Part shown: positions 17,783 through 27,812 of the stretch, in pieces
How the letters are laid out: each line of letters starts with the position of its first letter
How positions within the stretch are numbered: the stretch's first letter is position 1
IMG/VR virus record: IMGVR_UViG_3300023184_000190
Location: 1-49,233 of that record
Source of the DNA: a virus
Length of the DNA stretch: 49,233 nt
Strand: one strand, 5' to 3'
Notes under the pieces: generated by a model
Database searches by the model: none
Seen by the model: only the letters and a program-made list of their open reading frames with translations
Told to the model about the DNA's origin: nothing
Program-made: the position numbers and the translations under genes

Positions 17783-20218
17783 TTAGAATCCTACTCTCAG
17801 TCTAAATTCGTCAGTCTGATTGGATATTTTTTGTATAGGCTGGATACTGTTTATGTATAAGATTTCTCCTGAATGGATGTTGATTTGTGGGGCTGTAATC
17901 TGACTCACAGCATAGCCGCCGTTAATGGACGAACCAGCATTCAATCTACCAAGTGTTGCGCCTGCAGTGGAGGTCTTTTTAAAAATACCAAACGGTTCTG
18001 TGAGATAAAGCGTTCCATTATTGTTGTCTGTTCTTTTCCATGCATAAACCGTTGCTGATGCGTAGTCTGAATTATAAGATCCACTCAGACCTTGTTCGAT
18101 AAATGCCCCATTCAGCCAAGTAGTATCTGTTAAATTGCTTAATACGATGCTGGGCTGAGTAACAGCCAAGACGGTCAGTCCTGTATACGAAGGAACGCTG
18201 GCTTCATCGAAATATACAGGACTTGCACTAATTATTTTAAAAAGTTCCGCTGTAGTTCCTTCTGTTGCAAAAGAGAATCCCTTATTAACATAAATAGTTT
18301 CTCCATATCCCAACGAAACACCCGCAACCGCCGCCGTGACACCAGAAGACTGTCCGACTATTTCTCTGCCTGCTCCACTAACAAATGCATTGTTAGTAAC
18401 ATTCACGCTGAGTTTAGTAGTGCTGGACTTTGTAATTGTTCCTTGAGCAGTTATACTAAATCCGTAAGAAATTCCATCGACAACGATTCCTGCTGGAATA
18501 GTTTCAGTGATGGTTTCTCCAACCACAAATCCCGATTTTGGAGGAGACAGAGAAATTTCATAATTTTTTAGACGATCAGCCCATACGATAGGAGCAGTCT
18601 GATTGCTTCGGGCTTTCACCTGAACTCTTGTTTCTCCGTTGCTTACAGTGACACTTTTAACGGCGACCACAGGAAATGAAGCGTTTGATTCTGTTCCAAT
18701 AATAAGATTGGCTGTTACTCCTGTTGTTGGAAAAAACGCTGTTTGAAAACTTGCGATGTTGTTCCATCCGGCTGAGCCAATGTATTGAAGAATGAGATCT
18801 GTAAAATACACGGAATCTGTTCCTGCAACAATATTACTTCCATCATTTAGTGTTGGATTTTTTATGATTCCAAATTTACGATACGATCCACCAACAGGAA
18901 CAATATCTTCATCATACGAATCTAATTGTGTGATAAGAATAACATCTTTCACTCCTAATTCCTTCAATATATTTGAAGCATGACCTCCTTTGGGAGAAAG
19001 TTCTGCTTTTATTCGTGGATGAATAGTATTCAAAGAACTACCGTCAGATTTAGGAGAAACGATTTCCACTACGGCTTGACTATAGTCACTTCCTCTATTA
19101 ATAAGATCGATTCCTGTTATTTTTCTCCATGATGCCTCGCCTGTTTTTCCAACAGTAACGAACGCAGTCGCTCTGCTTCCGTCTCCACTTATTCGTGCAT
19201 GTGGTATTATATCGAATAAAATTTCCTGTGCAATATTATTATATGAGATAGAGAACGGATCGTATTCTCCGATAATAGAAAAAGTATATTGATTACTGTT
19301 TGAGGTGACACCTTGAATAATTCCATATTTATTGATATCAGATGGATTTGTTCCTGAGCCACTAACACCAACAACTCGTAAAGCATATCCAACATAATTA
19401 TTAATGTCGCTGACAGCAAGATTGAATTTGTTTGTTTGTGTGTTGGAACTGATCTGATAAAGCGGACCAACACCAAAAGAAGAATTATATGCTGTACTGC
19501 CTGTAGCACCCATTTTAAATCTTTCTCCGTATTCACTACCCCTATAAACTGCGGCAGATGCTCCTGTCAATATAGCGACAGAATCTAATAGTCCAACACG
19601 AGTCAATTCTCCATTAACAGCACTTCTTTGAGCATTAAATTGCAGTGTGGTTTCGTTGTCTAAGCCTAATGTGTCTTGCTGTGTTTTTACAAAAAAAACA
19701 GGCAAATAGTCAACCAATTCGTAAGGCAACAAGGATTCTTTGATTGTGGTCATATACTTCCATGTATATCCATCATTGTATAATAATGGATTACTTGTTG
19801 TGTGTGTTGGTTGTATTTGTGATTTGGCAGTTGATATAGCGGGAGCACCAACACATTTATAAACATTGTTTGTTGAGGTTGTTATATAAAAAATCTTTGG
19901 GATAATTGAGTCAAACAAATCAATATTGTCTTGGTAGACATCAAATACTCTGTTTGACCATTGATTTCGTGGCAGCGCAAACACAATTTTACTCGGATCT
20001 AATTTTTTATATCCAAGAATACTACGCATGGTGTTGTATTCATCCACATCAGTATTTGCTGAAACAACAGGAACAATATCAGCACTTGCACCAACCGTTG
20101 CATCCCATGGTGTTGATTTACCCACAAACAAAAAATATTGATTGCGATTTGACGCAATATCATTGAGCAAAGCCTCGGCATATGTTTTTTTAATGGATGT
20201 TTTTAAAAGTAGTGGCAT
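17783..20218 (-). CDS. 8: Baseplate wedge protein, gp8-like, enlarged
   Basis: An 811-residue protein whose N-terminal third resembles T4 gp8: QYFLFVGKSTPWD parallels the gp8 segment FITFGRSEPW, and LLYNDGYTWKYMTTI parallels GDGYVWEYLFEI. T4 gp8 has 334 residues; here about 480 further beta-rich residues follow, including several GXT-type and SGRGSDY-like strands. It should be a dimeric wedge component next to the gp7-like protein, encoded one base upstream. No ribosome site precedes the start; translation may be coupled to the preceding gene. The extra C-terminal region probably contributes to the enlarged outer baseplate. Confidence 0.8.
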   Translation of the reverse strand: MPLLLKTSIKKTYAEALLNDIASNRNQYFLFVGKSTPWDATVGASADIVPVVSANTDVDEYNTMRSILGYKKLDPSKIVFALPRNQWSNRVFDVYQDNIDLFDSIIPKIFYITTSTNNVYKCVGAPAISTAKSQIQPTHTTSNPLLYNDGYTWKYMTTIKESLLPYELVDYLPVFFVKTQQDTLGLDNETTLQFNAQRSAVNGELTRVGLLDSVAILTGASAAVYRGSEYGERFKMGATGSTAYNSSFGVGPLYQISSNTQTNKFNLAVSDINNYVGYALRVVGVSGSGTNPSDINKYGIIQGVTSNSNQYTFSIIGEYDPFSISYNNIAQEILFDIIPHARISGDGSRATAFVTVGKTGEASWRKITGIDLINRGSDYSQAVVEIVSPKSDGSSLNTIHPRIKAELSPKGGHASNILKELGVKDVILITQLDSYDEDIVPVGGSYRKFGIIKNPTLNDGSNIVAGTDSVYFTDLILQYIGSAGWNNIASFQTAFFPTTGVTANLIIGTESNASFPVVAVKSVTVSNGETRVQVKARSNQTAPIVWADRLKNYEISLSPPKSGFVVGETITETIPAGIVVDGISYGFSITAQGTITKSSTTKLSVNVTNNAFVSGAGREIVGQSSGVTAAVAGVSLGYGETIYVNKGFSFATEGTTAELFKIISASPVYFDEASVPSYTGLTVLAVTQPSIVLSNLTDTTWLNGAFIEQGLSGSYNSDYASATVYAWKRTDNNNGTLYLTEPFGIFKKTSTAGATLGRLNAGSSINGGYAVSQITAPQINIHSGEILYINSIQPIQKISNQTDEFRLRVGF

Positions 20219-20219
20219 A

Positions 20220-23200
20220 TTATTGTCCTAACGCAATATATGTATCTGTTTTGAGTATGCTTCCATCGGCTAGACGAGTTCCCGCAGACTTATAAACATA
20301 ACCGTATACTGCATCAAAATCCTCGATAGAGATTGCCCCCAATGACACACCAAATGGAATTTTACTGCTTCCTGATTTATTAGGGTGTTTGGCGATATTC
20401 CAATATCCGCTAGTCACCCCAAATGCGCTTGGACGAGAAGAAACATAAACGCTAGGCATTACTGTTTCTACTCTATATTTTCGTGAAAGATATGAGTATA
20501 TGATCTGTCGTTCTGTTTCTGCTAATACACGGTCGTAAATTATCACTTCGTAAATCACACCAGAGAACGAATAGGAAGGATTCAACAGAGCACTTGCCAC
20601 GAAACTACTAGAATCCGTAGAATCAGACCACGGAGCGTCTAACACAGGAAGACAATATGCACCAAATCGTCCAATACTGAAAGAGTTTATATTATACGAG
20701 ACCTCGTTTGCGGCAAAATTGTTTGCTGCTATTCCTCCAGGACTGCTTGTAGAAGAAATTCTTCGAGATGTTCCTGTAGAGTAATTTCGGGATTCTAATC
20801 CCGAATAGAAAGATCGTATTCTACTGTCTTTTTGTCTGTTCCATTCACCTATTGTAATATCGTCGGTGGAAATTCCTATGAGAGTTGACTGATTTGGATT
20901 GTATGCAATTCTTTGACTTGTGGTTGATCCCACATTGTTTCGCAGACCCACCAATCCACTCTCATACGGATAAAATGATTCAAAATTATCACTCCTCACA
21001 GGATAATATGCCGAGGTTTGTTTTGCCGCATCAGCATCAATATCGCTGTACGATCTGTGATACAGCAGGTGATCTGTTTCGCTGTCAAACGGAGTCAAGC
21101 CTGTTCCATAAAAATGTTCAGGATTCCAAATATCCACCGTGGCGGTGTCAGAACTTCCCAATCCACCACGAAGACCAATGCTATAGTTTCCCGCTCCACC
21201 AATTGTTCCTACTTGATAAAATTTTTGCCATGTTGTGGTCAGGTTGCATTTTTGATATGCTATATAGCCATTTGCTCTGATCAGTACAGTTGGTGTTCCT
21301 GTAGTGGAGCGCATCCATACCGTGCTAGTGGTTGGAACACTATCATATCCCGCAGAATAGTTTGCATTGATGATCATCAGCGAGTATTCATTGGTTGATG
21401 TGCCACCACCCAAATTAAAAGCAACTCTGTTGGCTGTATTGGTTCCGTTTGGTGCAGCAACTCCAGGAGTCACAATTGGGTACGCAGAAAGCGGTCCATT
21501 GCTATCCCGTGAACTCTTGTAAGCAAACCATAAAGTAGCATTACCAATTCCACCAGTAGTCATATCATTAGGAGAAGTCAAAAGGTTTGTGCGATCCCGC
21601 TCCACCGAAGGCGAGAAGTCAGCGAGCCGCTTAGAAGAACTCACCAAGCCTAATCCGTGGTTAGACTGCGTGTATCCAGCAGCCGTACTGCCTGCACGGA
21701 ACGCAACAAATACCGTCATATCTTTTGTGAGAGTGATTCCACGGGTCAGATTAAAATGCTGTCCCGACTGAATCTTTTCTCCAATTGATCCCGAACCAAA
21801 AGATATACCCGATATAGTACCAAGAGTCACACCAACATAACCACCACACAATCCAGCCTGAGTCCACACCGTGTGTGGTCCATACACCACTCCTCCGTTA
21901 AATTTTATACCCGTGCGTCCTGCAATGCCACGATCCGCTACAACCAAAGTGGGACGGAGTTTATCGATAGTAACCCCTGAATATAACGAACCTGATGTCC
22001 ATCCATTCCACCGTGGTGGTATAGCATGATTCTGAGATATGGATGCGTCACGCCAAATGTCCATGCTGCTACCTGTGATTAATGATCCACCACACACACC
22101 AATATTCTCTGGCTTCAACCACAGCGTTAATCCTGTGATTTTTGCGGGAGAAAATCCCACCATGTCGGGTTCAAGAATGCTTTCCTTTTTACCTCGCCAA
22201 GCAGTAATCCCACCTAATGCGCCGCCGAGTGGATTGTGAGCCGTTCTACCACCCTCTGGAACACTGCAATAGGTGTATCCCAAGAATCCTCCAGAACCGC
22301 CACGATTAAAAGTTGTTCCTAAAGGAGAAGTGGTGAGTCCTGCTGGTCCGGTATCGGCAGTGCCGCTGATATATGGATTGTATCCAACAGGATACAAGTC
22401 ACCTGTATTGCCATATGATACCCCACCATCATTAATGATCCAAGAACCCGCAACAGTCACTCCGTTGTTTCGCAGATCAAATGTTGTTCCAAAGGTGTAT
22501 GGAGTATACGCTCCAATAACAACAAGACTTGTTCCGCCTATACGAGTTACTTGTGTTGACGCATTAACATTAGATGACACAGCATATTCAAGCAAAACCG
22601 AACCAAACATCTTCATTCCTGCAGGATGCACCAATTCTCGCAACACAGAATAATAACGATCTATACTCACAGCAGATTTTAGTCTGTACGAATAGTCTTG
22701 ATACTCGTCTCCATCGTACAGTTTTTGGGTGGAAGATATTTTTCCTTTGTTTCCAGAATAATAACCAGGATATCGGGTAATCGCTGTTGCTTGTAGTGTG
22801 ATGCGTGCCGTACTATTTGATCCATTAGAACTAACCACTATTCCTGTCAGAGTATCATAATAATTGATACCCGAATTTTCAATAGCGATTCGTTTCACAG
22901 ATCCAGCCAAACCTGTCTCAGAAATTTTAGCAGTAAAACCAACACCATTTGAAGAAACATATACCACATCACCAATAGAATAATTTTCTCCTTGTGTTTC
23001 CACATAAAATTCTCCGAGAACACTATACAACTGTTCTGTAAATGCACTCAATTCTGGCAGGGATAAATTATCAAGTGTTACATTTGCATTTGGAGAAAAA
23101 CTACCAACTAAATTCACGAGATATAATTCTGTGACTGGAATGCCGTTTTGATAATATTTTTGAACTCGTTCAATGTCAGCCGATGCTATTATTTCGTTTG

Positions 23201-23744
23201 TGGATGTGAGTTGATATACTCTGCCACCAATAAGACTTTCGTGGTAAGACTCGTTCTTTCTTGTTATTTTTATAGAAATTTCTTCTATCCATTGTCCATC
23301 CGATGCTTTTAGTATGTTATTTTTAGGATAATTAAATTGCACATCACTGTCGTATAATACTCGGAATAAGAAACGATAAGCACTTTCTGTTCCTTTGCTT
23401 CCATAGAAATTTTTGATTTGCTTTAAAAGTGTCTTTTTGTTTGGTGTTTCGATATCCGTGGTGATAGCCAATATTTCAGGAAAACCGTTCATATAAGTGG
23501 ATTTAAAATGATCATAAAACTCGTTCAGATTATTATCAATATCAATCACCGAGTCTAATTTTCTACTAACAAATCCAACATTTCCTGTTTGCTCCATCCA
23601 TTCATAGTATGCTTTTATAAAAAGCACTAATTTTCGATAATCATTTCTCATGAAACTGGGAAATTGTTCCTCGATAAAAGGAGACAACACATCTTCTAAA
23701 GCCTCTGATGGTGTGTTTATGATTATGGATTTAATATCTGCCAT
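20220..23744 (-). CDS. 7: Baseplate wedge protein, gp7-like, with lectin and carbohydrate-binding-like insert
   Basis: A 1174-residue protein. The N-terminal region carries QIKNFYGSKGTESAYRFLFRVLYDSDVQF, closely paralleling the C-terminal part of T4 gp7 (FYSTKGIEASYKFLFKVLYNEEVEI). It also has VLRELVHPAGMKMFGSVLL, typical of wedge proteins. From about residue 535 the sequence changes to a LamG or concanavalin-like jelly roll: ITGLTLWLKPENIG, DMTVFVAFRAGS and YEVIIYDRVLAETERQIIYS (near 1075). Inserted in it, about residues 718-900, is a second beta domain (NLLTSPNDMT..., TSTVWMRSTTGTPTVLIRA) resembling a carbohydrate-binding module. The outer domains probably bind glycans; the gp7 assignment is by motif and order. 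Confidence 0.82.
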   Translation of the reverse strand: MADIKSIIINTPSEALEDVLSPFIEEQFPSFMRNDYRKLVLFIKAYYEWMEQTGNVGFVSRKLDSVIDIDNNLNEFYDHFKSTYMNGFPEILAITTDIETPNKKTLLKQIKNFYGSKGTESAYRFLFRVLYDSDVQFNYPKNNILKASDGQWIEEISIKITRKNESYHESLIGGRVYQLTSTNEIIASADIERVQKYYQNGIPVTELYLVNLVGSFSPNANVTLDNLSLPELSAFTEQLYSVLGEFYVETQGENYSIGDVVYVSSNGVGFTAKISETGLAGSVKRIAIENSGINYYDTLTGIVVSSNGSNSTARITLQATAITRYPGYYSGNKGKISSTQKLYDGDEYQDYSYRLKSAVSIDRYYSVLRELVHPAGMKMFGSVLLEYAVSSNVNASTQVTRIGGTSLVVIGAYTPYTFGTTFDLRNNGVTVAGSWIINDGGVSYGNTGDLYPVGYNPYISGTADTGPAGLTTSPLGTTFNRGGSGGFLGYTYCSVPEGGRTAHNPLGGALGGITAWRGKKESILEPDMVGFSPAKITGLTLWLKPENIGVCGGSLITGSSMDIWRDASISQNHAIPPRWNGWTSGSLYSGVTIDKLRPTLVVADRGIAGRTGIKFNGGVVYGPHTVWTQAGLCGGYVGVTLGTISGISFGSGSIGEKIQSGQHFNLTRGITLTKDMTVFVAFRAGSTAAGYTQSNHGLGLVSSSKRLADFSPSVERDRTNLLTSPNDMTTGGIGNATLWFAYKSSRDSNGPLSAYPIVTPGVAAPNGTNTANRVAFNLGGGTSTNEYSLMIINANYSAGYDSVPTTSTVWMRSTTGTPTVLIRANGYIAYQKCNLTTTWQKFYQVGTIGGAGNYSIGLRGGLGSSDTATVDIWNPEHFYGTGLTPFDSETDHLLYHRSYSDIDADAAKQTSAYYPVRSDNFESFYPYESGLVGLRNNVGSTTSQRIAYNPNQSTLIGISTDDITIGEWNRQKDSRIRSFYSGLESRNYSTGTSRRISSTSSPGGIAANNFAANEVSYNINSFSIGRFGAYCLPVLDAPWSDSTDSSSFVASALLNPSYSFSGVIYEVIIYDRVLAETERQIIYSYLSRKYRVETVMPSVYVSSRPSAFGVTSGYWNIAKHPNKSGSSKIPFGVSLGAISIEDFDAVYGYVYKSAGTRLADGSILKTDTYIALGQ

Positions 23745-23748
23745 TGTA

Positions 23749-25617
23749 TTATCTGACTGCGTTGTTTATCACAGCATTATCACTATTTTCAGTGGTCATC
23801 GTCACCACGACAGAATCGTAGTATATAGAATTAATTCTTAGAATTTGATTTTCATCAGTGGTGATATTCGTGCTGTTTGGCTTCACAGTAACAATCAGCG
23901 GTACTGCTATTCCTGCAGATACAACAGGAATAAATTTACTATTCAGTGTTAATGTGCCTGTATTGTAATCCAAAGTTCCCACAGCAGGATACACAACAGA
24001 ATACATTCCCATGTTTTCCATGTCTTCTTCCATTACATTCACCACACCATAGCCATCGTCTCGAAGCAAACTATAATTGTGTAGTACTCCAACCATGTCC
24101 ATATGAGGAAATGTGGTAGAACTCAAAATAGAAGCATGACCCGCCATTGGATGATATAATGCATTCTTAAACTTGAAAACATATCCTTTTGATGCACGGA
24201 CAACACTGATATCAATTATTTTTCGTAATAGAATCTCTGTGTATACCCCAAGAATAGAATCGTGAATTGCGTTTATGCCTTCCACCATTTTAGAATAGTA
24301 AAAATTACTACCAAATCGTTGCAGTATGGTAGAAGAATATCCATACACATAAGCCATTATAAGAGCCTTCAGAACAGATGGACCAACAGGAATAGTTGTT
24401 GGATTGTATACAACAGATATATCAAACACCAAATCCGTATAATCAGGATCTACTATTTCTGGAGTGATAGAAACAACAGCATATTGTTGTAATTGTTTTT
24501 CTAAAGCAATCTTCTCGCTTCTTGACAATGCGCCACCTGAGATTGGCTTCACAGCAATATACACCTTTCCGTACTGTGGTGGAGTCATCATTTCGCCGCC
24601 GTATGTACGAACCGATGATGCGTTCGGATAGAGTTTATAAACCAAAGCAGAATAATCAGATGTCGTGACTGCACGGTTGCTTGTCTGATAGTATTTTGGA
24701 GCAGTAAACTTGATGCTTGAAACACTCTCTAGTTCAGAGCCACCAAACGATTCAGAAGCCGTACTGCCTGTGACAGGATCGGCAGCAAACGAGATGGAAC
24801 TTATGCCTGCGTCCACCGATGTGAATGCTACCACGCCGTTTGCCGCTGCTCCATTAGTCTCGACATATTCTATGGATACCACATTTCCTGTGGTTGGCTG
24901 TTTGCCCAACAAACCATCACCAAAATACACCTCATATATTCCTGCATCTTTTTCTTGCAGAAAATAAACCAAAGAATTCGGTGTCAGAGTCAAATAATCT
25001 GTTCCTAGCGTCCATACATCCGATATGCCTGTTGTGTCTGTGACTGACGAATACACACGAACCTTTAGTGTCGTCATGTCTGCTTTTTCGTTTGGAATCA
25101 CAAGATAAGAACCGATCTTTGTGTCTCGGTTGTAGATATAGGTGATTTGTCTGATTGAACCCTCAGACAAACTAACAGAATGAAAAGCCGTGGCACCGGC
25201 TGAAGCAAATGCAGTTTCTGTGTTTATAAATTTGTAACGAGTTCCTTGTGGATTTGTTCCACTGAATTCACTTCCTCTTGGAATGAATGTGTCAGAACCA
25301 GCAATGTTTGTGAGATTGATGTCTACCAATGCTGTGGAAGATCTTGTAGACGATGGCGTGTAACCTAATTGCTTGGCATGGCTCACTATGGATGGACGAA
25401 GCAGGGCACTATCCAAAAACATCTCGTTTGCCACCATGTTTGTATAGAACGCCTGATAGTGAGTATTGTATGCCAACACATCCAACAAGGTGCTCATCAC
25501 GGAACCATCAAAATTGAAATCTTTCAGTGCTGTTTGCGATTCCATATAGTTTCGCAAAGACTGTTTTATTCCATCAAAATCCAATCCAACCACACTAATG
25601 CTATTATTTTGTGCCAT
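23749..25617 (-). CDS. 6: Baseplate wedge protein, T4 gp6-like
   Basis: A 622-residue protein, near T4 gp6 length (660). Characteristic parts are the N-terminus LDFDGIKQSLRNYMESQTALKDFNFDGS followed by LDVLAYNTHYQAFYTNMVANEMFLDSA. Later come SPKYYQTSNRAVTTSDYSALV-like wedge segments and ISVVYNPTTIPVG. gp6 dimers form the inner ring of the baseplate and control the switch to contraction. Its ATG overlaps the gp25 stop (TAATG), with AAGGA seven bases upstream. The gp25-gp6 pair is the most conserved arrangement in contractile injection systems. Confidence 0.93.
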   Translation of the reverse strand: MAQNNSISVVGLDFDGIKQSLRNYMESQTALKDFNFDGSVMSTLLDVLAYNTHYQAFYTNMVANEMFLDSALLRPSIVSHAKQLGYTPSSTRSSTALVDINLTNIAGSDTFIPRGSEFSGTNPQGTRYKFINTETAFASAGATAFHSVSLSEGSIRQITYIYNRDTKIGSYLVIPNEKADMTTLKVRVYSSVTDTTGISDVWTLGTDYLTLTPNSLVYFLQEKDAGIYEVYFGDGLLGKQPTTGNVVSIEYVETNGAAANGVVAFTSVDAGISSISFAADPVTGSTASESFGGSELESVSSIKFTAPKYYQTSNRAVTTSDYSALVYKLYPNASSVRTYGGEMMTPPQYGKVYIAVKPISGGALSRSEKIALEKQLQQYAVVSITPEIVDPDYTDLVFDISVVYNPTTIPVGPSVLKALIMAYVYGYSSTILQRFGSNFYYSKMVEGINAIHDSILGVYTEILLRKIIDISVVRASKGYVFKFKNALYHPMAGHASILSSTTFPHMDMVGVLHNYSLLRDDGYGVVNVMEEDMENMGMYSVVYPAVGTLDYNTGTLTLNSKFIPVVSAGIAVPLIVTVKPNSTNITTDENQILRINSIYYDSVVVTMTTENSDNAVINNAVR

Positions 25618-26039
25618 TAGCGAATCCTTTCTAGTACTGTTCGGAACTTGTTCTTTTCGCCACTGACACGCAAGCCAAACTCTATGCTGACTTCGTAACT
25701 ATTTGTGTCTGCCGAAGCCACTACATCCACAAAAAGTGAGCCAATTCTAGGCTCATGCTTTCGGAGAGTGTCTAAAATCCTGTCACGCATCTCAAAAGTG
25801 GTGATGGCATCAATTGGCTCAAACAGCAAGACCCGTAAAGATGCTCCAATATTAGGTTGAAATAAACGCTCTCCACGAGCCGTGGATAAGAGATTTTGTA
25901 TGGATCGGCGAACCGCCGTCGTGTCCTCTAAAACCAATAAATCTTTTGTTTTTGGATGCATTCCCATGGTGGGATCAACATCCGAGTATAGGACATCTCT
26001 TTTTGGCTTTGCTTGGTTGGAATTGAGGTAGTACGGCAT
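25617..26039 (-). CDS. 25: Baseplate wedge protein, T4 gp25-like
   Basis: A 140-residue member of the gp25 family (T4 gp25 132 residues). It contains the family core LLSTARGERLFQPNIGASLRVLLFEPID and the EPRI motif within RKHEPRIGSLFVDVV, which joins the gp6 ring and sheath initiator. gp25 links the inner baseplate to the first sheath ring. It starts the block transcribed toward gp6, gp7 and gp8. No good ribosome site precedes the ATG; a CATAAATA late-type box lies eight bases upstream, inside the end of the preceding gene. Confidence 0.95.
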   Translation of the reverse strand: MPYYLNSNQAKPKRDVLYSDVDPTMGMHPKTKDLLVLEDTTAVRRSIQNLLSTARGERLFQPNIGASLRVLLFEPIDAITTFEMRDRILDTLRKHEPRIGSLFVDVVASADTNSYEVSIEFGLRVSGEKNKFRTVLERIR

Positions 26040-26045
26040 TGTAGG

Positions 26046-26708
26046 TTATTTATGTGCGTGAACAAGGTGATTGTTGATTATTCTGTTACTGCTTTCCACC
26101 ACATCACCTATCAGCGTTTCCGTGATGCCTTCTGCATGCAATTCGTCCATTTCTGACAGATCACACCAATGACAACACACAAATCCCATCGGAGTCAACA
26201 AGTCTTCGCATTTCAGGGGACTCACACTGAAATATACAACATTATTTATCTCTAAAATTGAGCGAAGCGACGAATCTGTGAGATCAGACACCTTGATGAT
26301 TTTGTGTGGTTTTGTGTCAAGCAATTCAACCAATTCCATGTATCGGGTCAAAAGCACATCCTGTGTCTCCAACAGCATACCAAGAACACCTTGAGCGCAA
26401 GATTCGTGCGTGATAGAGAATCTCTTTATGGATGTTCCGTTTGAAAACTTGCCACCATTATGAAACTGAAACACCAAAGACCGTGAAGCACGAATCAGTA
26501 CACGAAGTTCTGTAAGGGCTTCATGCACCTTGGAATGCGCCTGCATGGATGCCGATTCTCGTTTCGTGTTCCATTTCAATGATATGTGTTTCTTTTTCAG
26601 CATGGAAACCACTCCAAGACCCACTCCCACGAGCAATGCTCCAGATAGTTCTCCCAAAGAAAATAAAACATCTTTCAATGAAGATATCATGGTTGTTGCT
26701 TCCGTCAT
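26046..26708 (-). CDS. Membrane-anchored protein of unknown function in the baseplate locus
   Basis: A 220-residue protein. One hydrophobic segment lies near residues 16-36 (LGELSGALLVGVGLGVVSML), followed by basic residues and a soluble domain. The domain begins VHEALTELRVLIRASRSLVFQFHNGGKF, then SIKRFSITHES. This alternation resembles a small GAF- or PAS-like sensor fold, but no ligand residues can be named. It contains CCHWCD near residue 190. The chosen ATG overlaps the preceding gene's stop (ATGA); longer in-frame starts run deep into that gene. A membrane protein between the gp5 and gp25 regions is unexpected for a baseplate part; it might act at the host membrane. Confidence 0.7.
   Translation of the reverse strand: MTEATTMISSLKDVLFSLGELSGALLVGVGLGVVSMLKKKHISLKWNTKRESASMQAHSKVHEALTELRVLIRASRSLVFQFHNGGKFSNGTSIKRFSITHESCAQGVLGMLLETQDVLLTRYMELVELLDTKPHKIIKVSDLTDSSLRSILEINNVVYFSVSPLKCEDLLTPMGFVCCHWCDLSEMDELHAEGITETLIGDVVESSNRIINNHLVHAHK
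26047..26054 (-). promoter_or_regulatory. Late-type box CATAAATA before gp25
   Basis: The box ends eight bases before the gp25 ATG. If used like a T4 late promoter, the mRNA would begin within about two bases of the start codon, so it may be a near-leaderless late promoter or a chance match. Confidence 0.3.
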
Positions 26709-27517
26709 CTTGTGGTGCTTCCAAATCCTGGATTTATTGCTTGGTTGAGTGGATTTGCGGCTCTTGCCTGATCTATAAAAGCGGGATTCAGGATTCCTTG
26801 TTTGAATCCCACTCCAAATTTTGAGCACGGATCATTTGAAAAATTAATAGCAAAATTGATATTAGTGAATTGTGACACGAAATTCACAGCATCTATATAC
26901 ATTCCGTTCACCTCATCAATTGCATTGTTCAAGCCTGCAGCAACATCGGCAATCTTGTTGGTTATTTTTTCCAATTCTTCTGCCATGTTTGCTATTTGTT
27001 TTCCTAATTCTGATGCTGTTCCGCCATCCAACTTTCCCAACAGTTTGTTCAAATCGGCTTGCACATCAATGGCAACATTTAGTTTCATTTTTCCGTCTTC
27101 TGTGACTATTCCGATTTTTGCTCCCACATCTAGTCCATCAATACCCAAGGCACATTGCAGATTCACAGCAGCACTCACCGTGCTAATCAAAGACAATAAA
27201 TCTGGTCCTGTGCCATTATTACTCACTCCACTCAACTGATTGGATACTGTTGAGTAGTTATTCAAAACAGCAGTCATATTTGAAACTCGGTTTATCAGAG
27301 TAGATATTTGTGGATTTCCGCCGTTTCCATATAATAAACCATTTATTGCGGATGCTTTTGCCGAAGCCGCAGCAAAACCTCCCTGAGCATTATTTATTTG
27401 TGATGCAACAGGATTTTGAAATACTGGATTATTTCTTCCCCAATTCACAGCGTCCTTCTGTGCGTTTGAAATTTTTGCCCCGCAAGGGCACTCTGGAGTT
27501 GGTCCTACATCTGCCAT
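26705..27517 (-). CDS. Predicted virion protein with CxC N-terminus
   Basis: A 270-residue protein starting MADVGPTPECPCGAKISNAQ. It is rich in N, A, S and I, with predicted helices around 160-215 (ELGKQIANMAEELEKITNKIADVAAGLNNAIDEV) in heptad pattern. Near the end is NDPCSKFGVGFKQGILNPAF. It follows the PAAR gene and is coupled to the next gene by ATGA overlap. I do not recognise the family; position in the spike cluster suggests a baseplate or spike-associated component. AAAGGATTAAAAATG provides a good ribosome site. Confidence 0.72.
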   Translation of the reverse strand: MADVGPTPECPCGAKISNAQKDAVNWGRNNPVFQNPVASQINNAQGGFAAASAKASAINGLLYGNGGNPQISTLINRVSNMTAVLNNYSTVSNQLSGVSNNGTGPDLLSLISTVSAAVNLQCALGIDGLDVGAKIGIVTEDGKMKLNVAIDVQADLNKLLGKLDGGTASELGKQIANMAEELEKITNKIADVAAGLNNAIDEVNGMYIDAVNFVSQFTNINFAINFSNDPCSKFGVGFKQGILNPAFIDQARAANPLNQAINPGFGSTTR

Positions 27518-27527
27518 TTTTAATCCT

Positions 27528-27803
27528 TTATGCTGTTTCTACTGACGAAGAAGATGTTGCAAGATGTCCACATGTGCCTTTACTCATAGCCTCAACACAA
27601 ACAGGAATCCCATCAACAATAAATCTAGAACTACCATTTATCATGATTGCATTACTATGTGGAGGCTCTTGTGGTTTCGGATCGTGCGGTATTATTCTGT
27701 CTCCTTGTAGAGAAACAGGAAAGCCGTCAATGAAAACTGTTGCGCTTCCTCCCACAATCAATCCTCCAGCCTTATCTATGTTTGCTCGGCATACTCTTCC
27801 CAT
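27528..27803 (-). CDS. 5.4: PAAR-motif spike tip protein, T4 gp5.4-like
   Basis: A 91-residue PAAR-like protein that should cap the gp5 spike with a metal-binding conical tip. It shows the repeated hairpin pattern of the family: SATVFIDGFPVSLQGDRIIPHD and SRFIVDGIPVCVEAMSKGTCGHL. H57 (in IPHD region), a downstream H and the late Cys/His (CVEAM, CGH) are candidates for the metal site. T4 gp5.4 is 97 residues. Start: TAAGGAGTAGATATG. It lies directly after gp5, the expected neighbour. Confidence 0.92.
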   Translation of the reverse strand: MGRVCRANIDKAGGLIVGGSATVFIDGFPVSLQGDRIIPHDPKPQEPPHSNAIMINGSSRFIVDGIPVCVEAMSKGTCGHLATSSSSVETA

Positions 27804-27812
27804 ATCTACTCC

